Shown: positions 31,701 to 44,375, counted from the first letter of the stretch. The stretch is DNA of 64,000 nucleotides from Bryum argenteum (GCA_037043015.1 CM073328.1:15163495-15227494), one strand, 5' to 3'. The notes: generated from the letters alone by a model not told the origin. Program-made: numbers and translations.

Positions 31701-32580
31701 CCCCAAGCTCAAACGGTCCAAATTCGAATCAATGTGGCATGGCCCCTACACAGTGCAACTGGCGTTACCTAACAACACCGTGCTCCTCGTCAACAGCACA
31801 CACTACGATCCTCACGCCACAATTGTTAATTCTGCAAAATTAAAACAATACCACGCCACAGTACCCCGACACATGACAACAATTACCCTGCAGGATATAC
31901 ATACAACATTGGCGGCCGAGGCACAAAACGGGGAAGAGAATAGCATGGACATAAACGACAAGGATACACCACCCGTGGGAACCAGGAACGCACCTTTCGA
32001 GGCACTCGGCAGTCAAGGCATCAGGCCAAGCCAGGCAAAACACCGGGGAGAAAAGCACGAGCAGGCACACACAAACCCCGAGGGACACACACAGACTACC
32101 ACGGGACAGACTCGGGGACACGGAGGGGCACCGTCAGAAGACCCCACTGTCAGCCCTTGGGACTTAGCAGCACAGGGACACTCCCCCTCCTCGGCCATGG
32201 CCATGCACATCCCATGTGCATACATCAACCACATCCATGTCACCCATAAAAAAAACCCAGGGCGTCATAGTCTCGGGGAGTGGCCAATCAATGCCATTAT
32301 TACCTCCCTGGATCCGCCCGAGGCATCATCACCGAATTCGACCCCCGAGGCACCATCACCCTGTCTTTTAAAAGGCACCGCCGCCACAGACAGATCCTTA
32401 ATCATTTCCACTCCTCCCTCCCAGCAGTCAGTGAGAGAGCATACACCGTGGGAACCTCCGGGGCGCAACCTCATTCTCTCACCATTTCGTCTACATTTCA
32501 GAGCTTCTTGCTTTTCGGCGCTCCCACACACCTCGCTTACTTGTAGCTCCGCTCGCCCTTGTGTTTCACCCACGTTGTAG
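28798..32580 (+). CDS. Element A pol: reverse transcriptase, RNase H, integrase
   Basis: An open frame of about 1,250 codons. The reverse transcriptase has [20 protein letters not shown] and the YLDD active-site box. RNase H has [15 protein letters not shown]. The integrase has the HHCC finger (CHACQ end), [17 protein letters not shown] and the catalytic glutamate in GQAES. A chromodomain was not seen. How it is expressed is not evident. Tat/Ogre relatives are known to splice or read through between protease and reverse transcriptase, and here pol is in the same frame as gag-protease. Confidence 0.92.
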   Translation: MRTAAGTYWPEELTNEQEALVLHVHPNLVPVAEIHLASLVQEEEKLGIPDHFTREIAEEVVVNVVPTTTALHHETVTGWTHGAKERVQLVNLGTTEEPRYIKINTDAPPAIKQAAIALFHEYRDIFAWNHEDLKGIPNALAEHTIDLVPGATPVQQRRYRMNPNYAARVKAELDKLLHAKFISPVDAAPWLSPMVIIPKKNGTLRICVDFRKLNAATKKDHYPLPYMEEIIDEVAGHEMYSFLDCFSGYYQVAMAEQDKGKTAFSTEWGPYQFERMPFGAKNAPMTFQRVMELIFRPYLKRFFRIYLDDGTVYGKMKDHVSHLRQIFHACRANGVSLNADKCMFLYFAGVILGYIVCKHGKLPDPEKIKDILDMTPPTNQKGVQRLLGLAQFNRIYIEKLAHITAPITALNHAKYVYPRDWTPEAQAALEKIKHAYSNAPILIAPDWSKPFHVHTDASNIAVGVMLAQNINGKHDQPVAYASRLLNQAERNYSTTEREALAMIYAVKKFRHYLLGKKFRFMVDHHSLSYLVNQTLVTGRVARWIMILLEYDFEVVYVPGKRHIVADYLSRDTNTTAEGIDDSFNEAYVQTAQIATDPRGHEEDWRADIIHYLTTGITPADLTGTRRISFAQTTLPYTVVRGELYKRGLDQEIRLCVPAKQQQQIIEHLHDGPAGGHQGPDTTIKKILSARYWWPTLHKDVIQYIKNCHACQISTTNFQHQGKVPLKSIPPLGPFQRWGLDFVGPIKPVTRQGYKYILVATDYTTKWVEAKPLRTNTAVVTASFIYENIITRFGCPLEIVSDQGTHFVNAVIQDLLDNHVIKHRTSTVYYPQGNGQAESTNKTLINMLKRFVHANQADWDDCLPAALWAYRVAVKTSTKASPFEMVYGTQPLLPTEYIVPTFQTLQPREYAPHRVLAARLGDLHHLEEIRASATEHILHKQTLAARHFQGTQPPQVFQKGDQVLWCPRDPKLKRSKFESMWHGPYTVQLALPNNTVLLVNSTHYDPHATIVNSAKLKQYHATVPRHMTTITLQDIHTTLAAEAQNGEENSMDINDKDTPPVGTRNAPFEALGSQGIRPSQAKHRGEKHEQAHTNPEGHTQTTTGQTRGHGGAPSEDPTVSPWDLAAQGHSPSSAMAMHIPCAYINHIHVTHKKNPGRHSLGEWPINAIITSLDPPEASSPNSTPEAPSPCLLKGTAATDRSLIISTPPSQQSVREHTPWEPPGRNLILSPFRLHFRASCFSALPHTSLTCSSARPCVSPTL

Positions 32581-32592
32581 GTCTCAGCAGCT

Positions 32593-34989
32593 ATGGCGCG
32601 CGGTGCTCCCCGGGAAAGCAAGCCGCTGTACATTCCGCGGCAGATCGCAGAATGGAAAAAATACCCGGACGTGGAGTGGCTCACTGATGCAGGGTTGTTC
32701 CGCTATGCGAGCCACCTTCGCGAACACATCGACCTTGGGCGCTACAGGGCGTTCATCGCCTTGATGCGGGAGAGGCAGCAGGAAGACCCCCGCAACATGG
32801 AGGTGGCCGGGGTCGTGGAGGGAGTCCTCGTGCGCTACTCTCCGAGGTTCCTCCATCAGTTTTTTGGCTGGGATGGCACAGGGGTTACCAGCTGGTTGCC
32901 ACAGACCAGCAGCTTCCCGCAGCCCGACACCACGATCTATACCCAGGGGTATCCTGTCAAAGCGGGCAACAAGTTCGATGTGTACGACATCACCCGCAAC
33001 AATCCGAGCATGCCCGATCCGTGGTTTGGAAGACTCCGCGGCATTCTCAGCCAGGTGTTTTTCCGGAATGACTGCAATGCAGTACATCCGGACCAAATCG
33101 CACTTTGCATCATGGCGGGCCGTGGCGAGAAAATCAACTGGGGCAAGCTCGTGGACAGGAATGCAGTCAACCAGATTCAAGGCCATGTCCAGAGCGACGA
33201 GTACGAGAGCCCAATTGCCCCGTTCTTGACACAGTTCATCGGTCATTTCTTGGATTACCACCGAGTGAACCCCCATCCCTGGGCCATGGGTACTTTCCTC
33301 GACGTACAGCGCGAGGTAGCAGAGTCTGTACAGCCCCACGCCACGCCAACTCACCGGGACAAACGGCCACGCACCGAGGAAGACAATGCAGCAGGAGAGA
33401 CGCCCATGCAGGTAGCGAGTACGTCCACGACCACGCAGCTCGGGCCCCGCGCTCGGGAATTTGAAACACAGAAGCGCACCATGGAGACGTGCATGGAGGA
33501 CATGCTCCATTTCCTCCACTCCGTGGAGCAGCAGCAGCAGACAGCCACGGCCAAGTACAAGGACTGGGAGACGCGACACAAACGCCACACAACACAGCTG
33601 GTGCAGACAACACAGGCCGCGGCTCGCAAATCCATGGAGGATTACAAGCTGGAGGCCCAGCTCCACGCAGACCACCTCCAGGGGCAGATAAACTCTTTGC
33701 AAAACCAGCTAGACGCAAGGGATTTGGAGCTGCAGGCAGCCACGGAGAGGTCCCGCACCTTTGAGGACCAGAGCACCCGGGACAAGGAACGGATTGAGCG
33801 GCTGGACCGACAAACTGCCGAGCTCGTGGCCAAGTGTAAGGCCTTGACCGAGGAGCTCGCCCGCAAGTCCACGACCCCGTCCTCTGGCACCGTGGATATA
33901 GAGGTGCTGCAACGACATCGCCAGGAAGTGGAGACCGCCCGGGATAACTTCGAAGCCAACAAAGTGGCTTGGACGAATCATGCGGCCAGGGTGATAGCCA
34001 CCACAGCTTATCAAATGCTGCGATCCTCGCCACCCACGTCAGAAGAACCTCCCACGGTGTTCCTCCAACAATGCACAGGTGATGCACTGATGGCTTTAGA
34101 CTTGGAAAGTTCGGATAACAATTGGGGCAGCCAAGGTGAGGCCTTCCTCGGGGAGGACGAGGAGGGGACACAGCCGCATCCCACGGATGAGCCCGCACTC
34201 ACACAGCCACAAACGCACACCCACGAGGAAGACTACGACGCCGAAACAGAGGAACACCCCCACGACCAACAAACCCACGGCCAGACCGAAGACAGGGCAA
34301 TGGAGGACTCCGGGGAGAGATTATATCAGTTCGACACACAGATAGGAGAGGAAAGGGTGGACATACCAGAAGGATTCGCAGAACAGGAGCAGACGCCGCA
34401 CCAGTCTCCACGGCCATACACCTCGGTGAATTCACCCCAGTACCACCTCCCGGTCCTCTCCCCACCCCGGCAGTTTGAGTCCCCGGTCAGGCAAAACCCT
34501 GATGGAACGTATCCGTGGCCAAGGCAAGTTGACTCACCGATCGCACACGAGGAACCGCTACCCACGTTTTCCCCATTAAGGACAAGGCCCTCACCGTTGC
34601 CTTTAGCCAAGCACAAACAGGCTATCCTCCAAAAGGAGGAACTGGAGGGGTGGAACGTCGAGGACGCGGACGAGGGAGGGGACGAGGCCTCGGAGTCGAT
34701 GCTTTTTGTGCTCCGGTACTTCCACGAACACCCCGATCTCGCCACACACTTCACCGATCCCGACGCCACGGGGAGACAGTGCCCGGCATGTAACAAGACG
34801 CTGGGGGGCACGGTGTTTGACGTATACACCCATGCCCTAAATTTCCGCGGAAACCACGTCTTGGTTCACAGGGCGGTAGCCGAGGCACTTCGGCGGATTT
34901 ACAACGGCGAGGAACCTCCTCGCAGCGATCGGCAGCTTCCTCGGGAGCAAGCCCGGCCGAACAGGAGGCCCGCACCCACGCGCCGCTAG
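32593..34989 (+). CDS. Element A extra ORF: plant-transposon-type domain, coiled coil, zf-XS-like finger
   Basis: 798 residues starting 13 bases after pol, in the place where env-like or accessory ORFs sit in Athila/Tat elements. Residues about 20-225 (WLTDAGLFRYASHL, FFRNDCNAVHPDQIAL, WGKLVDRN) resemble the 'putative plant transposon protein' domain found in such accessory ORFs; this is recall, not a search. A long coiled coil covers about 290-460. An acidic, proline-rich stretch follows. Near 730-770 is CPACNKTLGG, then VYTHALNF, then HRAVAEAL, the C-x2-C...H-A...H-x-A-x-A-L pattern of the zf-XS finger of SGS3/FDM silencing factors. No XS domain is seen. No membrane segment or signal peptide is present, so it is not an envelope protein. 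Confidence 0.75.
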   Translation: MARGAPRESKPLYIPRQIAEWKKYPDVEWLTDAGLFRYASHLREHIDLGRYRAFIALMRERQQEDPRNMEVAGVVEGVLVRYSPRFLHQFFGWDGTGVTSWLPQTSSFPQPDTTIYTQGYPVKAGNKFDVYDITRNNPSMPDPWFGRLRGILSQVFFRNDCNAVHPDQIALCIMAGRGEKINWGKLVDRNAVNQIQGHVQSDEYESPIAPFLTQFIGHFLDYHRVNPHPWAMGTFLDVQREVAESVQPHATPTHRDKRPRTEEDNAAGETPMQVASTSTTTQLGPRAREFETQKRTMETCMEDMLHFLHSVEQQQQTATAKYKDWETRHKRHTTQLVQTTQAAARKSMEDYKLEAQLHADHLQGQINSLQNQLDARDLELQAATERSRTFEDQSTRDKERIERLDRQTAELVAKCKALTEELARKSTTPSSGTVDIEVLQRHRQEVETARDNFEANKVAWTNHAARVIATTAYQMLRSSPPTSEEPPTVFLQQCTGDALMALDLESSDNNWGSQGEAFLGEDEEGTQPHPTDEPALTQPQTHTHEEDYDAETEEHPHDQQTHGQTEDRAMEDSGERLYQFDTQIGEERVDIPEGFAEQEQTPHQSPRPYTSVNSPQYHLPVLSPPRQFESPVRQNPDGTYPWPRQVDSPIAHEEPLPTFSPLRTRPSPLPLAKHKQAILQKEELEGWNVEDADEGGDEASESMLFVLRYFHEHPDLATHFTDPDATGRQCPACNKTLGGTVFDVYTHALNFRGNHVLVHRAVAEALRRIYNGEEPPRSDRQLPREQARPNRRPAPTRR

Positions 34990-35036
34990 AACCCAGCAAT
35001 TCGAGGACGAATTGCACTCTGCGAAGGAGGGCAAAA

Positions 35037-35795
35037 TGTTACCCGCCATGGCCCCGCGGGTATCATTACCGAAGACCAGGGGAGCCACGGGGAGACCAAG
35101 ACATAACAGCGACCACGGGGCTCGAGGCCGAGGGTGCAGTGACAGAGCCACGGAACGAGGCCACGGGCACAGAACAATTAAGGCAAAAGCCAGCGCGAGG
35201 AGGTTAGGTTTTATTATAAGAAGAGAATAGAATTACACATTTGTTAGTCCTGAATCCCACGAATAGTGATAGCCTGAGCACCTTTCGGCTCACCTCTGTA
35301 GCCATTCGGCATCCACTAAGTTAATACATAGGACTCGCTCCGATTCTACTCTATGTGCCTGTCTGCTCTCTAAACCCTTCTTCCCTACTCACCATTCTAT
35401 TCCTTGCACAATCCGTGGCACCGTGGAACTCCTGTGGCCGAAATACTTGTGTCTCAGGTGCGTCACATGGTCGACAGTGGAGGTTGACGACCCCGCCCCC
35501 ACCGAAGGATAGCTCTCGCGGAGTGAACACTTGGACCGTGGAAACCTCGCTGAGGAGTAGCGCCGCGGGACTACACTCCGGACTTCATACTGCTCGGGCT
35601 TAAACTCCGCCATCGGAGAGTTGACCCTCTTCGGCCAATCATTCCCTGGGTACAGTGACCGGTCAACGACCGGCCGAACCTACCCTGGACCCCGGGACTT
35701 CCTTGGTAACAGGATACTAACCGGGTATCTTACACCCGTGTCCTTACTTCGTCCCCGTACCTCGAACACCTCCATGTCTGAAACCCCGGCTAACA
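35037..35795 (+). repeat. Element A right (3') LTR
   Basis: 759 bp, same ends and sequence as the left LTR. Confidence 0.95.
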
Positions 35796-36455
35796 GGTAC
35801 TGGGTTGTACATACTGCCATGTTGATTTATGATGAATCCAAGCCCTTCTCTGCCCTCGTAGTGGCTGAATGGCAAGATTCACCGTGACTTCATGAGTCCG
35901 CTCCTCACAGCCGTGCTACGAGCAGCGTGGGGGACTTGTTTATAGAACTCCAAGGCTAGCTCTAGCCCTCTCCTGTTACGACTCGGGTCGTGTCTATTAC
36001 GATTGCTCACTCCTCGGGTCCCTGCGGCTTTCTGAAGTGTGGATCCCTGTGCAAACTTCTGAACGGCACCATGACTCAGGTGTCACGACGAACTCGTTCT
36101 TTCCCTGAGAGCTGAGCCTAACCTCTTCGATCTTGTTCTTTCGTCATGTAGATTCACCAGTAACCGCTGCGAGAGATGCTCTAAAGCGACTGTCATGAGT
36201 TTTGTAGCGTTGTTTTAATTTTGACTCGGATAACAACGTGGGGTTTTAGCTGAAGACACCTCGCACACGCATATGGACTAACTTCGTGTTTGTTTGCATG
36301 CATGGGTGCAGGTGAGGCGGACCCCCTCAGTTTAGAGCTTCGCTCTACACTTGTGACTGTTTCTTCACCATTCAACCTGTTGCATTTCACCAATCTTTGA
36401 TTGCATACCATAGGGTCCAAGATTCGTCCTCTTGTCTGCTGTGAAGTAGGTCACG

Positions 36456-36568
36456 TTTTCCTTAATCGCCAGATGCACAGACATCGATTGTTGTCTTGAT
36501 GCTTTCATGCATTTTTCCTTAATCGCCAGATGCACAGACATCGATTGTTGTCTTGATGCTTTCATGCC
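36456..36568. repeat. 57-bp perfect tandem duplication
   Basis: Two consecutive copies beginning TTCCTTAATCGCCAGATGC and ending GATGCTTTCATGC, inside the first 1.6 kb unit. Confidence 0.95.
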
Positions 36569-36951
36569 TGTAGTATCACTTCTATCGACCACGGCACGAT
36601 GGCCCTGATACTATAACGAGTACTTGCATTCCCTATTTTCGTTTAATACACCCGCCCGCAAACCCGGACGGGATTGGGCTTTGTTCTTCTTGAACTGATC
36701 TTCATGATTTGAGTCTTGGATTTACCTTATGGTTGACGTGTCTCAGGCCTTGCACTGTAGCATGCAGCATATGTCAAATCCCTACTTCCCCTACTTTGCT
36801 TGTCTCGCATTTCTGAAAGCATATCTTCCTTAATAAGCCTTGTATGGAGTCAAGTATACGTTCTTTATAAAGAGCAGGTATGCATTGCCGTTACGATAAA
36901 AAGCAATTACTCGAATTGACAAAAAGATCCCAGAAATGGGGTGATATGACA

Positions 36952-36952
<1 letters not shown>

Positions 36953-36993
<41 letters not shown>
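36953..36993. repeat. (CT)n microsatellite
   Basis: A CT-rich run of about 40 bases inside landmark three of the first unit. Shorter versions occur in the other two units. Confidence 0.9.
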
Positions 36994-39900
36994 GGAAAAT
37001 GATCCTATTTTTTCAAAAATAGGCACCTGCACAGGATGTTTAAAGAATCCTTACCGGATACTCCTGATAATGCAGCACACAACCTCTCAATCGTATGAGT
37101 ATTAAGATACTCAGCGAGTGCCCATATGTGACATACATACCCGAGGGCTTAGGAATTAGAGCCCTCAATCTACACGGGTACATGAACTGGTTCTTACCAG
37201 ATAAACCTGCTACGTGCATGGGTGGTTGTTAACGGCACACATTGCCTTTATGCTGTATGCTGTTACGTACCTCTCTCTTCTCACCATGGCAACCGGTTAG
37301 CTACCCTGCCCTACCGAACCACGTGACTTAGCACTTGGTACCCGGAACAAGCACCGTCACCTGGCAGTGCTAGCCACCCTGAGTAATGATTTCTCGGGAG
37401 TGCTCCACTCGGCCCACCAACTGTCCAGGCGCACAGGACGTACATGAGCCCGTTTCTTGAAACCAGGCCGTATACATCCCAACAGGCCTTGACACGAGAA
37501 ACGGACAGAAGTTTCGTTTTTCTCCCGTACCGGCTGGTGTGGTCTCTCTCCTGTAGCTCCTGGCGTTGTATTCTCGTGAACGACTGCACTGGGGCTCTCG
37601 TAAAGGAGCGTACTGGCTTGAGCGAATCTTGGTTGTTACTGTTACGTCGTGGACGGGAGCCCATTGTCGGCACTGCCGCATTCCACCATGTCGCAGGTGC
37701 TCTAACAGCGTTGTCCTGTGCTCGAGAGCAGAATCTAACCTCATCTTGCTTGTACCTATGCATGCAGGTTGCTCAGTTACAACTGGGATACGTGTTTACA
37801 TTTGAATGTCATGGATCTTGCAGCGTTGTTTTAACTTGTGACTCGGATAACAACGTGGGGTCTTAGCTGCAAACACCTCGCACACGCATCTGAACTGACT
37901 TCTTGTTTGTTTGAATGCATGGGTGCAGGTGAGGCGGACCCCCTCAGCTTAGAGCAACACTCGATTCCTATGACTGTTTTCCCACTTCACCATTCAACCT
38001 CTTGCTTGATGACAATATGTACTTGCATAATGTCACTGTAGGATCATAGATTCGAGCTCTGATGAAAACTAAGTCTTGATACTCATTTCAGTAAGTTATA
38101 CAGGATGCATGAGATTTTTTATGATCCGTTATACGTGCTTGTTTTTTTTCTCCACCATTTCTGGAGGAGTATGATTGGCATACAGAGTAACGATGACTTG
38201 CACTCTCTGTTCTTTGCGATACTTGTTGCACCCGCCCTCCCTCCCGAACGGGCCGAGGATGAGCTGCATACGGACGTTACTTGAATTATACTGGCAGAAT
38301 CCTCTATGTCTATGTCTGCACTACATCACTAGTTCTGGACGAGAAATTGCTATATAATATATGGATAAATACTCTTCATGAGTCTTTTTGATGTGCGATA
38401 TCATGGTGGCTGACACATGCGGACAACGATGATGAGCAGGACTCGATTTGAAGGAAAGAGCCCAGAATTGGGGTGTAATGCAAAGTCTGTATCTCTCTCT
38501 CTCGTCCAAAACGTGATGTAACACACAGAACTATTCTTTATTCTGCTATTACAGAATTGGTCATGTATTCTAGCATACAATCTATACTGGTATATTACGA
38601 GAAAGGCATCTACTTCTCAAGTCAAACCACGGAATACGAGCTAGCTTATGAAGCTTGTAACTGTTCTTTAATTAGGTGGCTTGTACCCGTAGGATACTGA
38701 TGTGTGGGTGCATCTGACCCGCCCGTCCCTGGGTATCGACTGCTCGAGGATCCATGACCGTCGGTGGTGTGATAGATCTTTGCCCAGGAGGGCGTCTGCC
38801 ACCTTGCTTGTACCTGCTCTTGCGCATAAAGTCCAAGAAGCCGGTCATGCACCTGCTTGAATGATCACCTACCTGTAGTGCATTGTACATTCTTTGCTGT
38901 CACGCCGTATGCTACACTATTGCACTTGCAAGAACGCCGCGTTACATCTGTTTGCTTGACGATTGCTTGCTACGCACAGCCATGACAACTCAGGTTCTCA
39001 TTATCTCACCGCAGCAGCAAAGAGAGCGGAATCTACTGGCTCTGTGATCTTTCACTCGTTGTTGCATACTCACTGTCTTCGTTTCTTGCAGCAATTAACA
39101 CGAGTGGTGATGATTCTTGTGAGTTGAGTAGCGTTCTAATCCGCGATTCGGATAACAACGTGAAGCCACGCTGCAGACACCTTGCGTACGTCCATCTAAC
39201 ACACTTTCTGGTTTGTTGTGGGCATGGGCGCAGGTGAGGCGCGGCTTCCTCCGATTAGAGCTTGGCTCTACACTCATACCATTGTTTTTTCTTCACTTTA
39301 TCTCCAACTGGTTGATCATCTTGATGAATTGTAGGGTCAAGAATTCGAGAGCATAAGATAACAGAATGTCCCTGGCTCGTGTTGTGCCAGTTTATCACGT
39401 ATCATGAGCGTCTGTAAGGCTTGGTGGCAATATTATTCCATATGCTGTTTTTTGCATGCATATTGGACTTTTCTTGGCCATACCAGAACTCCCTAAACGC
39501 CTGTACGTGGGTCTCGCTATCTGAGCCCGCCCACCCTCCCGATATTTTCAGGCTTGAAAAGCTCACAGTATGTGAATAAACAATTGACACGAATGACTGC
39601 ACCTGAATCAGACTGGTCAAGTTCGAATATAGCGATCTGTTTCACTGAGCTTTTCACTTGAGCCTTGTCTGATGTTCGTCCCTTGTTGCACTTCTGCAAA
39701 CTCATGAATAACATAGTTACGAAACCTGCTGATTAACTAGCTTCGTGGTTCTTTGAGCCACCCTTGCATTATTAAGCTACTACGAACCTTAGTTCACTAA
39801 AGCATTCCTCATGCCCACGACTGCCATGGGTTGGTTACCTCTGTGAAGACGATGTAGTTGTTTAGCTTCCATGTTGACAATACATTCTGGAAAGATTCTT

Positions 39901-40099
39901 TCCGAGTTACTTTCTTGACTAGAAAAATGTCATGAAATGTGTGACTGCGTACAGTACACTGAATGAGATCCCGCCATGATTACTCACGACAATATGTATT
40001 TTCAGCGGTATTATGACTTGACTAGACTGAAAGATCCCTGATATGGGGTGTCGAGTCTTGTGACTTTCTGTCTTCTCTCTGCTTACAATCCACTTAGAA

Positions 40100-41926
40100 A
40101 TGGTGAATTTCTTTGTCTTTCCTTCTATTCAAGTCGTGTGCCTTGGGGGAATGTCGACACCTGGCTACATGGACAATGGGCTGTCGACCTGGTCAAGGCT
40201 GGCTACGGCGATCCCGCTTCCAGCACCATCTCCAGGAGTTCAAGCTACTTTAGCATCCTTACGCTCTTCAGAAATCCACTCTTTCATTCAAGAGCAGGAC
40301 AAGGCTGCCCTTTTGGACTGCGATGACGACGGTGAGCATGCCCCTCTGCTCCTAGTCACCCTGGACCTTTTCCAATGGACGCTCATTTTGAACTTAACTA
40401 TTCGTGAGTCTCCCGACAAGGCTCTGGCGCAATTAAAGATTGCACATACGCAACTGGCGGAGATGTTGGATTGGGAAAGTGAGGAACTCCTCCATGCCGA
40501 GAAGGACTCGATAATCGTCGACGCGGCTCTGAAAGCGGCCAATCCGCATGAATCTACGTCTCCTCCTACTTCTGTCGCGGGGCAATCTTCTACCGCTAAT
40601 CATCCGTTTCTGAGCGGGCTCAACATAGCCCCGGCGCAGAAGGCTGCCCTCGAGGACCTCGTTGAAACGATCCAAACTTCACAGGCGGAAAAGGATCTCG
40701 CCCTGCTTATGGCTTCGAGCAGAGGACCGGTTGCGCCGTTCACCCCTGCACGAACGATCGAAGCTCAAGTTGCCTCAAGGGCCCACAGATGTTGGGGTCT
40801 CTCCAATATCAACTTGCTAGCTCCAATCTCCATACCTATGTGGCGTACTTGGACAAATATGCAGCCTACAGAAGTGGATGCGCTCAAAGCCAATGCAGTA
40901 CATGGGACTGGTATCCTTCGTGAAGGCCAGACCATTCCGGGTGCATTCCCATTAATGCTCTTTGACCACAAGAAATGCTCCTTGCCGGAAATCCGTGTCC
41001 ACACCAAGCAAGCGCTTAATTTGAACTTTGGCAGAATTGAGAAGTACTCATCAGCCATTTGGAACTGTCAACGGCCATATTTGCGTTGTACATGCAAGAC
41101 TGACTCCTCCAAAGGCTGCAAAGGGGATGTCATTTGGTTTGACCATGCCGTTTGGTTCATGGTCAATAATCTTCACCTGTTCTTTGACGATGAATACCCG
41201 ACACTCTCAGCCAAATTTGGAGCATTTATTATCTGGTTGAGTGATGCAGCATGCATCGCCATTCGTCACCAGATCTCCTTTCATTTCTTACGCGAGATGA
41301 TGGTAGAGGCTTTTCTGCAATTCGCAGAAGACCCCAACGCCAAACTCCTGTCTACTCACCCTGCTGGTGCGGGATGTAGACAAATTGAGCGATGGATCAA
41401 ACCCGCTACATTTTCGGCGCCAAACCCGGTAACTCCAAGCTCTCACAGCTCCCATAAGCGACCACCCTTGAATATCAATGCGCCTGCGTCGGTGGGTGAC
41501 GAGTTTTGTACTCCACCCTTACCTCGCAATGCCTCACGAAACACTATCCGCGGTGGGCGTGGTGGCCGCGGTACCTACAATCGGCGGTTCAAACCAGAAT
41601 CCCAGTCGGCTCCTATTCCTCGACAACATCAACGGGGTTCACCCACCGCGCGTGGTGGACATCACCCATCCAGTCAGAACGAGGCCTTCGTCTTCACTGG
41701 CCTGTCCTATCGAAACACTACTGCACCTCGCAGCTCTGTACAGATCTCTCCGATCGAGTCTCATTTAAATGTGTCTCGAACTCCATCCACCAGTGGCTCT
41801 CTGCACCTCACTACATCTCCTACTAAGTCCAGCAATGAAGTTACTTCATCGGCTAAAAACAGTTCCCGCTTCGACCGCTTATCCATGAAAGGCCGGTTTC
41901 TCGACTGGAATTCACTAGAGAACTGA
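40100..41926 (+). mobile_element. first ORF of a non-LTR (Penelope-like) retroelement
   Basis: A 608-residue frame from ATG 40,100 without a recognised enzyme domain. The middle has aromatic and cysteine-rich motifs (RCTCKTDSSKGCKGD, WFDHAVWFMVNNLHLFF). The end is arginine/glycine-rich (RGGRGGRGTYNRR), suggesting nucleic-acid binding. It is followed on the same strand by sequence leading to a reverse transcriptase, so I treat it as the nucleic-acid-binding partner protein of that element. The assignment depends on position. Confidence 0.5.
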
Positions 41927-42038
41927 GATTTCATATGCGGTTTCTGCAGATTTACCAAACCGAATTCTCTCTTGTGATGCATACGGGAGAGTTTCTCTTC
42001 AACGCACAAACCAGAAACAAGGGATCAAATATCTTCCT

Positions 42039-42777
42039 TTGTTCTACTGTAGCAGAGCGATGGAATGGCTCAACTTACGCGAGATTTTCAGGGAAGTTAT
42101 CTCCCATTTTGGCTTAGCGGATCAAGTATCTCTGGATGATATAGCATTCTCTTGGTCTTATGACCGGAACCTTGCTACATCTTTCTACAAACCATCAGAT
42201 GTTTTTAAACATTTCTCTTTCATACATCTTCTTGATCCTCAGGATGCGTGTCTGTGTACAACAGTTCAACGTTTCCGAGCTTTTCTCGACCCCCTCACTG
42301 GCCTCGAATGCTCAGATTATTCCAAACCTTCATTACATGTTCATACCATGGACTTGCGGGTTATACAACATCCAAAACTCCGTGCTGCTCTTGCTAATGG
42401 TTTAAACCATATTCCACTATCACCGACTGACTTACACCAAGCTATGTCTGTTGCGCTTGACGCATTTGCAAGATTATTCCATATGTTACAACTGCAGGAT
42501 TTTGCTCTATCGCTCCATGAAGCCTCTGCTTACTGCAGAGAACTCTGTATCGACAGACTACAGAGTGCCTCTCGATCCAACAAATTTGGATTTAAGTTCT
42601 CAGGACCTGCTTTATTTTCACATATTGCAGTGAAAGACGAACTGAATTGGCTTCTTAAGCATGTATACGTCTCAGGGCTGGATAAAGCCAAAAATAATCC
42701 CTGCTTTATCTGCATCAAGCATATTCGCCTCCAAGCCGTTCACCGATTGTCCAGCGATGACTTCACTCCATGTATAT
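42039..42777 (+). mobile_element. non-LTR retroelement coding region, left piece (split by element B)
   Basis: An open stretch without hallmark motifs (REIFREVISHFGLADQ, DFALSLHEASAYCREL, FICIKHIRLQAVHRL) that ends where the LTR of element B begins. The base context TATAT is duplicated on both sides of the insertion. Confidence 0.55.
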
Positions 42778-44375
42778 TGTGAGCCCTAATCCCGGTTGCC
42801 CGGTTTTAAGGTCACAAGTTGGGTCGAGATGGTGGGGTGCAACCTAAGTAGTAGCCTTCCAAGCAACGGACTCCAATTTCATTCAATCAATCAAGCAATC
42901 AATTTCATTCAATCAATCAAGCAATCAATTTCATTCAATCAAGCAAAAGAGCACCATTCATGCAATGAACTCACCACAATCATCACCACATCAAACAAAG
43001 CAACCACACATGTTTTTGGGCAATTAAGTTGCCATTTCCAAGATAATGTTATGTCTAGTATCTAAGATACTACAAATCTACATTGCATAAAAGAAAACAC
43101 ACAAGGAAAAAAATATAACAAGGAAGGAGGAGCATCTCCTCCTTAAAAGCGCTGTCGTCACCACCAGTAGGGTCTCCTTGGTAGAATAGTGATTTCTCCT
43201 CGTCCTTGCTCCAATGAGAGTGAGCTTGGTCTCGTTGGAAAGGAGACTCGACAACGCTTCTGGATCTCTAAGGCACGCCTCCCAATTCTTTGTCAATCGT
43301 GAGATCTCGTCCTTCAAAGTCGGCCCTCCAACTCTGCCGTCGCCAGTAGGGTTTCCTTGGTAGAATCGCGATTTCCCCCTCGTCCTTGCTTTAATGAGAG
43401 CGCGCCTAGTCTTGTTGGAAAGGAGACTCGACGACGCTTCCAGATCTCTAAGTCACGCCTCCCAATTCTTTGTAAATCGTGAGATCTCGTCCTTCAAAGT
43501 CGGCCCTCCAACTCTGCCGTCGCCAGTAGGGTCTCCTTGGTAGAATCACGATTTCTCCCTCGTCCTTGCTTCAATGAGGGCGCGCCTAGTCTTGTTGGAA
43601 AGGAGACTCGACGACGCTTCCAGATCTCTAAGGCTCGCCTTCCAATTCTTTGTAAATCGTGAGATCTTGTCCTTCAAAGTCGACTCTCCAACTGCTGCCC
43701 TCCTACCTTGTCACAACTCACGCCAAATCTCTCAAATCTTCAACAACAACATTCCAACAACAATCAATCACCAAACTAAACCTAGATTGAACATTTTTTC
43801 TCTACACCTCCTTCCTCACTTTCTTCCTCTCTCACCCACACACACCTAGACTCCCTCCTCTAACCGTTGCCATAGGTGATGGAAACCTCTAAAAGCTTCA
43901 TTCATCGCAAGGATGATTTTTCATCCGTTAGTTTCCATCCATCCAGCCCTTCTAGCCCCTTTCACACTCCTAACTCCCTAGAACCTAAACCATGCCAATT
44001 ACTACTCCTACAAGTCTAGATTAGCAAGATAGGACTCTAAGGAGATCCACTACCACCGCATTTGAATAGGTCAAATACCAAGCCTCACAAATACATAAAA
44101 CTTAGGATAACCGAATACGGAATAAGAGAAATTGGAATTTACCCAACTCTCCTAAACACCCCCAATTCTAACTATGAATTATTAACTACTTCAATTATTC
44201 AAGACCTAAAGCAAATACACAAGAATCCCAAAACACTCTAATCCCAACTAACATATGTTGGGTTTTTAGACTAAATGGGTAATACGCATGTTTAATCACT
44301 ACATAATATGTATATTTGGTCAAAACCTTGCGATAAGGTTTTTCCCGCGGAAGTGAACCATCTCGAGGGTTCACA
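42778..44375 (-). repeat. Element B 3' LTR
   Basis: About 1.6 kb, containing three tandem units of about 180 bp at 43,150-43,690 and Asn/Thr/His-codon-rich A/C tracts. Confidence 0.9.
43150..43690. repeat. 180-bp tandem repeat x 3 inside the LTR
   Basis: Units start near 43,171, 43,350 and 43,530 with GGGTCTCCTTGGTAGAAT, and each contains CTCCCAATTCTTTG and GAGATCTCGTCCTTC. The same three units recur in the other LTR at about 53,493-54,030. Confidence 0.95.

Larger units (their letters stand above)
36203..40060 (+). repeat. three head-to-tail 1.3-1.6 kb units before a retroelement ORF
   Basis: Three landmark strings recur in the same order. Landmark one (GCGTTGTTTTAA, CGGATAACAACGTG, GGTGCAGGTGAGGCGGA) is at about 36,208, 37,820 and 39,128. 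Landmark two (CCCGCCCNNCC...) is at about 36,651, 38,230 and 39,527. Landmark three (AAAGATCCCAGAAATGGGGTG followed by a CT run) is at about 36,921, 38,452 and 40,031. The units are diverged between landmarks. The third ends about 45 bases before the ATG at 40,100, so they look like repeated 5' promoter monomers. Confidence 0.75.

Noticed and set aside
33236-34198. Long minus-strand frames opposite the element A accessory ORF (also 32,584-33,702)
   Set aside because: GC-rich codon use on the plus strand leaves the opposite frames open. They have biased Pro/Arg/Cys composition and no motif.
32593-34989. Envelope gene in element A
   Set aside because: The ORF lies where env would be, but has no signal peptide or membrane segment. 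The coiled coil and zinc finger point to an intracellular protein.
37311-37866. Open frames on both strands inside the tandem 1.6 kb unit
   Set aside because: They are not kept in the other two units and show no protein-like pattern.
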